NCBI GenBank assembly: GCA_902766475.1
Contig: CACXDQ010000256.1
Span: 1-5,430 of the forward strand
DNA length: 5,430 nucleotides
DNA from: an uncultured Eubacteriales bacterium
Lineage (GTDB): Bacteria > Bacillota > Clostridia > Christensenellales > Borkfalkiaceae
Reading direction: 5' to 3'
The notes under the pieces are model-generated. The model did no database searches, was not told where the DNA came from, and saw only the letters and a program-made list of their open reading frames with translations. The position numbers and the translations under genes are program-made. Positions 1 to 5,009 of the stretch are shown here, piece after piece. The first letter of the stretch is position 1. Every line of letters starts with the position of its first letter.

Positions 1-41
1 AAACAAAGACAATATAGATGATAAATAAAAAGATAATATAC

Positions 42-77
42 TAAAAGCGCACGGCTTATTAAAGCCGTGCGCTTTTA
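42..77 (-). terminator. Intrinsic terminator of the FAD oxidoreductase gene
   Basis: A perfect 16-bp inverted repeat (arms 42-57 and 62-77) with a 4-nt loop begins 4 nt after the oxidoreductase stop codon. The core is GC-rich (GCGCACGGC / GCCGTGCGC) and the outer four pairs are A-T, so the minus-strand RNA ends its hairpin in UUUU. The hairpin is nearly symmetric and could also stop plus-strand transcription entering from the left. The 41 bases to its left are AT-rich and show no gene. Confidence 0.85.
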
Positions 78-81
78 AAAA

Positions 82-1569
82 TTATACCATTGCTTTTTTG
101 GGGAGATAGGTAGGCAAACCCCTCTTTGCGAGCTTTGCAACCGTCATTGCCGCAACTCTGCCCGTATCGAGAGCTATCGGAAGCCCGCCCGGAGATTGCA
201 ACCACTGCCCCGCAAGGACGAGGTTTTTGTAGCCCTTTACCCTGTTATCAGCCGGAATGGGAATACTCTTAGGCGCTAAAATGAAGCTTTGGAAAGTGCC
301 CGTTTCAGCATTTGTGTAGCGTTTATACGTCGCAGGCGTCCACACGTCAAGACAAGTAAGCTTACCTTTGAGCGACGGCAATACCGAAGTGATTATCTCT
401 TCGAGAGCAATCGCCATATCCTTTTTCATTTCGTTATATTTCGCCTTGTTATCCCTATAATTGATAAAGTCAACGCAAGCGGCTTCATCGCATATGGCAA
501 GCGTCTGAACGACGTATTTGCCCTCGGGTGCAAAATTCTCGTTGGAATATTCCCTTATCATGAGATAATCGGCTCTTAAAAGATAGCGGTATTTCTGCGG
601 AACGTCTACTATTATCTCGTCACGGAAAGGAATATCGTCGCTCTCGCACGAAAAAGCGGCGTTGGAACTTGAAAATCTGTAACCGTCGCCGGCGTCGTAA
701 ATCTTCTTTACGGAATAAGGCATTTCGGCGTCTATAAACTTACCGAATGCGGCGGACGGCTCCGTCGTAACTATCATATAATCGCCCGACGCAATACTTC
801 CGTCGGAAAATTCGACTGTCGTTGCATAGCCGTTTTTGTTGTTTATCTTAACCGCTTCTTTGCCCGTAAACACCTGACCGCCGAGCGAACGAAATCTCTC
901 TTCCATTCTCCTCTCGATCTCGAACGAGCCGCCACGGGGCACGCCGCCGTTTTTGCCGGTGATTGTAGAAAAAACGTATATAAGGGCAACGGATGAGAAC
1001 TTCTCACTCAAAAGCGCAGATAAAAAACCACGAATAACTTCATTTTTAAAGCGCTTGGTAAGTTGTTTTATGCTCAAAGAATGATAGAAGAGAAGATCGG
1101 GGGCTTTCGTTATCCATTCCCACGGCATCATCTTTCTGTCGCAGTTTTCGCCGCCCACCTTGTTTATGCGAGCCATCGTTTCGACCGCACGCATAAAGCG
1201 GTTTATCTCCTTTTCGTCCTCCGGGGCAACGGCAAGCATCTCCGCCCTCGTCTTTTCCATATCGCAATACAGAGAAATTTTCTTATCGCCCAAAACGTAA
1301 GAAAAGAGCTGCTCCCCGTAATACACTTCCGTATTTTCGTCCAAAACGCCGACTGTATTCCACATCTTATAGAAATCGGAATTGGGGTTGGTGCCCGTAA
1401 GCCAGTGAACGCAACCGTCGATGTCGTGTCCTTTTCTGCGCCAGCCGGTGAGGTTGCCGCCTAATATACGATGTTTTTCAAATATAGAAACGCTGTGTCC
1501 GTTAAGGAGGGAATATATCCCCGCCGAAAGACCGGCAACGCCTCCGCCGATTATAACAATGTTAGCCAT
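82..1569 (-). CDS. FAD-dependent oxidoreductase, CrtI/phytoene desaturase-like fold
   Basis: A 495-aa flavoprotein of the NAD(P)/FAD-dependent amine-oxidase/CrtI superfamily. The N-terminus is a Rossmann dinucleotide-binding motif (VIIGGGVAGLSAG, residues 5-17) followed by the FAD-ribose glutamate in IFEKH (Glu31). Residues 211-230 (PRGGSFEIE...) match the mid-protein segment typical of CrtI-type enzymes. The C-terminus has the second FAD-contact segment (LVLAGQWLQSPGGLPIALDTGR, near 450-471). Length fits the family. The start at 1569 is chosen because the Rossmann strand begins directly there and AAGG lies 6 nt upstream. An in-frame ATG at 1629 would add 20 residues, but it lies only about 3 nt inside the predicted transcript and has no ribosome site. 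Family members act on carotenoids, retinoids or other hydrophobic polyenes. No carotenoid genes are nearby, so the substrate is unknown. No transmembrane segment is obvious. It is a single-gene unit with its own promoter and terminator. Confidence 0.9.
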   Translation of the reverse strand: MANIVIIGGGVAGLSAGIYSLLNGHSVSIFEKHRILGGNLTGWRRKGHDIDGCVHWLTGTNPNSDFYKMWNTVGVLDENTEVYYGEQLFSYVLGDKKISLYCDMEKTRAEMLAVAPEDEKEINRFMRAVETMARINKVGGENCDRKMMPWEWITKAPDLLFYHSLSIKQLTKRFKNEVIRGFLSALLSEKFSSVALIYVFSTITGKNGGVPRGGSFEIERRMEERFRSLGGQVFTGKEAVKINNKNGYATTVEFSDGSIASGDYMIVTTEPSAAFGKFIDAEMPYSVKKIYDAGDGYRFSSSNAAFSCESDDIPFRDEIIVDVPQKYRYLLRADYLMIREYSNENFAPEGKYVVQTLAICDEAACVDFINYRDNKAKYNEMKKDMAIALEEIITSVLPSLKGKLTCLDVWTPATYKRYTNAETGTFQSFILAPKSIPIPADNRVKGYKNLVLAGQWLQSPGGLPIALDTGRVAAMTVAKLAKRGLPTYLPKKAMV

Positions 1570-1638
1570 TTTTCGCCTTACGTTATAACGTTTGCTTAAA
1601 GCTGCAAATAATTTTACGCAGCCGAACAACGTAAATAT

Positions 1639-1667
1639 ATCTTAGCACATTTTTTTCGCCGTGTCTA
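1639..1667 (-). promoter_or_regulatory. Sigma-A-type promoter of the FAD oxidoreductase gene
   Basis: Read on the minus strand, the -35 is TAGACA (1662-1667; 5 of 6 consensus bases) and the -10 is TAAGAT (1639-1644), with a spacer of exactly 17 nt. A TGC just before the -10 makes it an extended -10. Transcription would start near 1632, giving a leader of about 60 nt before the ATG at 1569. This placement also argues against the upstream ATG at 1629. Confidence 0.75.
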
Positions 1668-1679
1668 CAAATATTTGTA
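1666..1679. promoter_or_regulatory. 14-bp perfect palindrome, candidate operator
   Basis: TACAAATATTTGTA is identical to its reverse complement and overlaps the last two bases of the -35 element of the oxidoreductase promoter. A dyad in this position is typical of a dimeric repressor or activator site. It does not match, from memory, the Rex, LexA, Fur/PerR or BlaI/CopY consensus sites (the last shares TACA...TGTA arms but has a 2-nt centre). AT-rich DNA can form such palindromes by chance, so the role is an inference. Confidence 0.5.
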
Positions 1680-1809
1680 AAAAACGTGCCAAAATGAGTA
1701 GAAAGGTCGCTCCCCTCAAAGTAGAGAGCTGAAAAAACGACTCTACCGACAGTAGAATTTGCTAAATAATCGACTTATAGCCCCACTTTTTAGTTTTAGT
1801 CGCTTAAAC

Positions 1810-1850
1810 AAAAAAAGCTTTTTATGATAGGCATATCATAAAAAGCCTTT
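1810..1850 (-). terminator. Intrinsic terminator of the kinase-hydrogenase operon
   Basis: A perfect 13-bp stem (1817-1829 with 1834-1846) with a 4-nt loop is followed on the minus strand by seven U residues (1810-1816), then G and more U. It starts about 10 nt after the hydrogenase stop codon. The U-tract lies on the minus-strand side, which fixes its direction. Confidence 0.92.
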
Positions 1851-1859
1851 AAAATATTA

Positions 1860-3275
1860 TTATTTAACGTCGTTTAAAGCCGTGGCGATATCATGATATT
1901 TCGACTCTTTACCGTAATTATCCGTAACGGTTTTGTTCTTGTCGCCGTGCGTTAAACAACCCGCTCCGTTGATACAGCCGCCGACGCACGCCATACCCTC
2001 GATGAAATTATTCGGAAGAAGTCCTCTTGCCGCAAGCATGAGCGCTTTTTTACAATCGTCTATTCCGCTGCAAGCTATGGGCTTTAACTCGAAGTCGCTG
2101 TTCTGCTCTTTCAGAGCCTCAGAAACGGCTTCGGAAACGCCTCCGCTCCTCGCAAATATCCTTCCGAAATATGAAGCGTGGTTTATATCCGTTTCTTCGA
2201 GAGAATTGACGTCGATATCCTTGCTGTCGATAAGAGCTTGAAGCTCTTCAAACGTTATTACGCTGTCGATAAGCCCCGCATACTCATCACGCTGAAATTC
2301 CGATTTTTTGGCGGTGCAAGGTCCTATAAATATGTTTTTACATTCGGGATCCTGCCCTTTGAGATATTTCGCAATAGTTCCCGCCGGCGATAAGTTATGC
2401 GAAATATTGTCTTTGAGCGCAGGGAAATTCTTCTCGACGTATGCGACGAACGCCGGACAGCAAGAAGAAGTCAAAAACCCCTTTTCGGCAAGCTCTTTAG
2501 ACTCGCCGTCGGCAACCATATCCGCACCGAGCGCAACTTCCACAACCTCGTCGAAACCGACTTTTTTTATCGCAGTCATTATCTGACCGAGCTTTGCGTA
2601 CCCGAACTGACTTGAAATAGAGGGTGCAACGAGCGCATTTACGCTATGCCCTTCCGCCTTATTCTTTATTATGTCTATGACGTCGAGGATATACGATCTG
2701 TCGGTTATCGCACCGAACGGACACATATACACGCATGCGCCGCAAGATACGCACTTATTGTAATCTATCTTGGCTTCCTTTTCGTCGCCCATGGATATTG
2801 CGCCTACTCTGCAACTCATCTCGCACGGGCGCTTATTGTTTGAAATCGCATTGAACGGACACGCTTTTGAACACATTCCGCATTCTACGCACTTGCTTTT
2901 GTCTATGTAAGCCTTTTGATCGGCGCCGAACGTTATTGCTCCACGCTTACACGCTTCGGCGCATCTGTGGGCAAGACAGCCTCTGCAAGCCGAAGTTACC
3001 TCATAGCCGCCCGTCGGACAGTCGTTACAAGCTATGTCGATGACTTGAATGACCTTTTTATTGAATCTGTTTCCGCCGACGGCAAGTTTTACCCTCTCGC
3101 CTATTATCGCCCTTTCCTTGTAAACGCAACAACGCATTGTCGGCGTTTTGCCCGGGGCTATCTTTTCGGGAATTTCAAGAATTTTCTCCAAAAGCTCGTC
3201 GCTCCACGCATACTTTGCGACGGCTTTTAAAACCTTATATTTGATTACCTGTACTTTTGTATCGAACTTATGCAT
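1860..3275 (-). CDS. [FeFe] hydrogenase, group B-like, with ferredoxin-type Fe-S domain
   Basis: A 471-aa protein that likely interconverts protons, reduced ferredoxin and H2 in the cytoplasm (no signal peptide or membrane segment). Fe-S motifs come first: C97-x2-C-x4-C-x3-C109, C129-x2-C-x2-C-x3-C139-P and C175-x2-C-x2-C-x3-C185-P, plus C49-C50, C83/C86 and C151/C155. The H-cluster domain follows with L1 TSSCCPAF (269-276), L2 GPCTAKKSE (318-326) and L3 EGMACVGGC (426-434). The expected cluster ligands C273, C320, C430 and C434 are present, as is the proton-transfer cysteine C272. L1 ends in AF rather than GW and L2 has GPC rather than MPC. These changes, the length and the N-terminal cysteines fit group B monomeric enzymes rather than group A; this assignment is from memory. 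The start is 1 nt after the kinase stop, and an in-frame TAG just upstream (3282-3284) excludes extension. Its own ribosome site is weak, so coupling is likely. No hydE/F/G maturase or electron-bifurcating partner is in the window. Confidence 0.92.
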   Translation of the reverse strand: MHKFDTKVQVIKYKVLKAVAKYAWSDELLEKILEIPEKIAPGKTPTMRCCVYKERAIIGERVKLAVGGNRFNKKVIQVIDIACNDCPTGGYEVTSACRGCLAHRCAEACKRGAITFGADQKAYIDKSKCVECGMCSKACPFNAISNNKRPCEMSCRVGAISMGDEKEAKIDYNKCVSCGACVYMCPFGAITDRSYILDVIDIIKNKAEGHSVNALVAPSISSQFGYAKLGQIMTAIKKVGFDEVVEVALGADMVADGESKELAEKGFLTSSCCPAFVAYVEKNFPALKDNISHNLSPAGTIAKYLKGQDPECKNIFIGPCTAKKSEFQRDEYAGLIDSVITFEELQALIDSKDIDVNSLEETDINHASYFGRIFARSGGVSEAVSEALKEQNSDFELKPIACSGIDDCKKALMLAARGLLPNNFIEGMACVGGCINGAGCLTHGDKNKTVTDNYGKESKYHDIATALNDVK

Positions 3276-3276
3276 A

Positions 3277-4017
3277 TCACACTATCCATTTCATCAACAT
3301 TTTTTTGATTTCGGGGCTGACCTTTACGAGCTGCGCCGCCGCAACGATGGGCGTCCAGTCGTCAACGTACTGCTTATTTGTGCCCGTAAGCTCGCAATAC
3401 CTCGCAATATATTTTTCCGCAAACTCTTCCCTTCCTTCCATGCGAAGGACAAGAGCCGTTTTAGCGGCGTCCGCCGTAGCGTTGCCCTGGCTTGCGTGCG
3501 ACCAGTCGATTATATACGGCTCGCCGCTCGGCGTAATGACGACGTTTGACGGGTTGAAATCACCATGACAGAGGTGGTTATGCATGGGCATTGCGCCCAT
3601 TCTCACGGCGAGGTCATACCTCGTGGAAGCGTTTAAGTCGCACTGCATTATCTTGTCCGTCATCTTATCCTTGAATTTGGTGAGAAGCGGACTGCGCTTT
3701 TCGTGTATTTTGCGCTGAATATCTATAAAGAAATCGAGATATTCGTCCTCTTTGTCGGGGTTTTCACGGATAAGCTGTTCGATAGTCGTGCCCTCGATAT
3801 AGTCCATAATTATAGCCCAACGCCCGTCGATAACGGTAACTTCGAGAATTTTAGGGATATTGAGCCCCGTTTCCTCAACTCTCGCTTGATTTAAAACCTC
3901 GTTGAAAACGCTTGACTTGTTATAGCCTTCATCGAAGATTTTAATAAGCTTGTCGCCGTCTTTATATATCTTCTTGTTTTTGCGAGTAACAATCGCCTCT
4001 AAGTTCTTTATTTCCAT
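3277..4017 (-). CDS. Aminoglycoside phosphotransferase/choline kinase-fold kinase
   Basis: A 246-aa protein with a small-molecule kinase fold. The N-lobe has a probable ATP-binding lysine (K26 in KLIKIF) and a helix-C glutamate (E40). The catalytic loop is HGDFNPSN (151-158), with D153 as catalytic base and N158 as a metal ligand. IIDW (169-172) supplies the second metal aspartate, D171. All the expected catalytic residues are present, so it should be active. It resembles the TIGR02172-type branch of the APH family (assignment from memory). Substrate is unknown; a fold match is not evidence of antibiotic resistance. The ATG at 4017 is supported by AAAGG 5 nt upstream and by a consensus promoter about 23 nt before it. 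It is the first gene of an operon, and its TGA is separated by a single T from the hydrogenase ATG. This suggests coordinated expression, though no functional link is known to me. Confidence 0.88.
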   Translation of the reverse strand: MEIKNLEAIVTRKNKKIYKDGDKLIKIFDEGYNKSSVFNEVLNQARVEETGLNIPKILEVTVIDGRWAIIMDYIEGTTIEQLIRENPDKEDEYLDFFIDIQRKIHEKRSPLLTKFKDKMTDKIMQCDLNASTRYDLAVRMGAMPMHNHLCHGDFNPSNVVITPSGEPYIIDWSHASQGNATADAAKTALVLRMEGREEFAEKYIARYCELTGTNKQYVDDWTPIVAAAQLVKVSPEIKKMLMKWIV

Positions 4018-4046
4018 ATAAACCTTTATATTAGTGATAATTATAG

Positions 4047-4075
4047 ATTATATAACAAAATCGCCGTTTTGTCAA
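4047..4075 (-). promoter_or_regulatory. Perfect consensus sigma-A promoter of the kinase-hydrogenase operon
   Basis: On the minus strand the -35 is TTGACA (4070-4075) and the -10 is TATAAT (4047-4052), both exact consensus, separated by exactly 17 nt. Transcription would start near 4040, leaving a leader of only about 23 nt with room for little besides the AAAGG ribosome site (4023-4027). No operator-like dyad was seen overlapping it. Confidence 0.93.
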
Positions 4076-4120
4076 TACTTTTTTAAAATTTTTTGTTTTC
4101 TTGCCCGACTTTTTGCGCTT

Positions 4121-4157
4121 AAAAAACAAAGGATAACGTTTTCCCCGTTACCCTTTG
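4121..4157 (-). terminator. Intrinsic terminator after the 121-aa membrane protein gene
   Basis: Arms 4127-4138 and 4146-4157 form a 12-bp stem with a 7-nt loop, followed on the minus strand by six U residues (4121-4126). One position is a G-U pair in the minus-strand RNA but an A-C mismatch in the plus-strand RNA, so the hairpin favours minus-strand transcription. It lies about 30 nt beyond the stop codon at 4187 and before the next promoter at 4075. Flanking 7-nt arms (4114-4120 and 4164-4170) are also complementary. Confidence 0.88.
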
Positions 4158-4186
4158 CCAATAAAGCGCATCAATTATATTTCCGC

Positions 4187-4552
4187 TTATTTTGTTTCTT
4201 TAACGCCGTCATCTTTATTTGCGCCGTCATAGCCGTCATTGTCATCTTTACCGTTATCATTACAAGCATTGTTTACGTCGCCATCGGTTGACTTTTTGTC
4301 TTTTACGCATTGCTTGTCATAGCGACAGCGAACAAATGCACTTTGTTCATTATATCCGTAACAACAATGTTTTTCGTTGATAGTTTTAGCTAAGTAAATA
4401 TCTTCGAGATGCTCTCCGAGTTTTGTTTGATTCTTATCTTTTTTATACAATAAAATAATTAACGTAATCAAAACCGCAAAAACACATATAATCAACAAGC
4501 TGATAACGACCGTCAAACAAATTGTCGGTATATAAATATAACAGTGTTTCAT
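4187..4552 (-). CDS. Small single-pass membrane protein with Asp/Asn-rich tail
   Basis: A 121-aa protein that I do not recognise. Residues 7-36 are one long, strongly hydrophobic stretch (about 30 residues), followed by KKDK. By the positive-inside rule this gives one membrane helix with the C-terminus in the cytoplasm. The remainder is polar. It has five cysteines (C63, C64, C76, C82, C97), and residues 90-120 are dominated by D, N, G and K, with repeated DDG/DG motifs. The start is supported by AAGGAG (4562-4567) 9 nt upstream, inside the end of the preceding gene. The spacing to that gene is 1 nt (TAA-T-ATG), so the two are almost certainly co-transcribed and probably translationally coupled. 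Base composition is AT-rich: 4381-4440 is about 32% GC by count. The tail could be an ion- or partner-binding segment or simply low complexity. Confidence 0.72.
   Translation of the reverse strand: MKHCYIYIPTICLTVVISLLIICVFAVLITLIILLYKKDKNQTKLGEHLEDIYLAKTINEKHCCYGYNEQSAFVRCRYDKQCVKDKKSTDGDVNNACNDNGKDDNDGYDGANKDDGVKETK
4204..4260. repeat. Degenerate 9-nt-period repeat in the tail of the 121-aa gene
   Basis: The word GCCGTCAT occurs at 4205, 4223 and 4232, with related ATCTTTA/TCAT words between and after. The offsets of 18 and 9 nt are multiples of three codons, so copy-number changes would stay in frame. The repeat encodes the DDG/DG-rich segment of the membrane protein. Confidence 0.55.
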
Positions 4553-4553
4553 A

Positions 4554-4976
4554 TTATTCCGCTCCTTTTGCTTCTTTCTTAACTCTTTCCCATTCCCTCT
4601 TTAACAGCGGTTCGGAAATAATGAGTATATTTTCTTCTATATTTATTATCTCGGATAAACTCTGACACGTTTCGTATCTTTCTATCTCTTTTTTCAATAA
4701 AGCGTGTTTCGGCTCAGAACTATTTAACCTGAGAAGAACTTGATTTCGGACAATGTAAAATTTTGTTTTATCGTAGCCATCAGATAAAATTTTTCTTGCC
4801 TCTGCGAGCATTATCGATATGTTTTTCCTCATTTCGTCGAGCCATTTATTTCGGCTTTTCGATACCGTATCGGCAAATAATTGCCGATAATTATATCTTA
4901 ATGTAAAATATGTACCGATAGCCCCTATAATTGAACCTACCAATGCGCTGACAACTGCTGTTATATAATCATTCAC
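4554..4976 (-). CDS. Small membrane-anchored helical protein, unknown function
   Basis: A 140-aa protein of unknown function. Residues 5-25 form one membrane helix rich in small residues (G14, G18 and G21, a GxxxG pattern that often packs helices together). R27 and R31 follow, predicting a cytoplasmic C-terminus. The rest is charged and probably helical, with a segment SRNKWLDEMRKNI (41-53) that resembles the Trp/Arg-containing segment seen after the membrane helix in many small accessory proteins (impression from memory, no family named). The start codon is GTG at 4974-4976, fixed by AAAGGAG 6 nt upstream. The preceding LRR gene ends 33 nt upstream with no hairpin between, so they may share a transcript. 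The stop is 1 nt before the next membrane protein gene. GC content is low (4861-4920 is 30% by count), unlike the hydrogenase gene. Confidence 0.75.
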   Translation of the reverse strand: MNDYITAVVSALVGSIIGAIGTYFTLRYNYRQLFADTVSKSRNKWLDEMRKNISIMLAEARKILSDGYDKTKFYIVRNQVLLRLNSSEPKHALLKKEIERYETCQSLSEIINIEENILIISEPLLKREWERVKKEAKGAE

Positions 4977-4982
4977 AATTTT

Positions 4983-4989
4983 CTCCTTT
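4983..4989 (-). promoter_or_regulatory. Strong ribosome binding site fixing a GTG start
   Basis: AAAGGAG on the minus strand lies 6 nt before the GTG at 4976. The overlapping ATG two codon positions later is out of frame, so this site decides the start of the 140-aa protein. Confidence 0.85.
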
Positions 4990-5009
4990 GCGAATAGTTT
5001 TTTTAACGC

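Noticed and set aside
1063..1464. 133-codon open frame on the plus strand
   Set aside because: It lies antisense inside the oxidoreductase gene, has no recognisable domain, and is explained by the coding strand's codon bias.
1570..1629. 20-residue N-terminal extension of the FAD oxidoreductase from the ATG at 1629
   Set aside because: It has no ribosome site, lies almost at the predicted transcription start, and precedes a Rossmann motif that normally begins at the N-terminus. AAGG lies 6 nt before the ATG at 1569.
1680..1810. Riboswitch or T-box leader before the oxidoreductase
   Set aside because: The region lies upstream of the predicted promoter rather than in the leader, and no conserved riboswitch core or T-box motif was seen.
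3148..3568. Overlapping plus-strand frames of 103 and 133 codons
   Set aside because: They are antisense to the kinase and the hydrogenase start, have no recognisable motifs, and two overlapping frames in the same place indicate shadows.
3277..4017. Kinase as an aminoglycoside resistance gene
   Set aside because: Only the general kinase fold and catalytic loop are visible. The operon partner is a hydrogenase, and nothing in the sequence points to antibiotic substrates.
4204..4260. CRISPR-like array
   Set aside because: The repeated word is only 8 nt long, spaced 9-18 nt, and lies in a coding frame.
4034..4291. 85-codon hydrophobic frame on the plus strand
   Set aside because: It runs through the minus-strand promoter, the terminator and the acidic tail of the 121-aa gene. 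Its hydrophobicity comes from the antisense of Asp/Asn codons.
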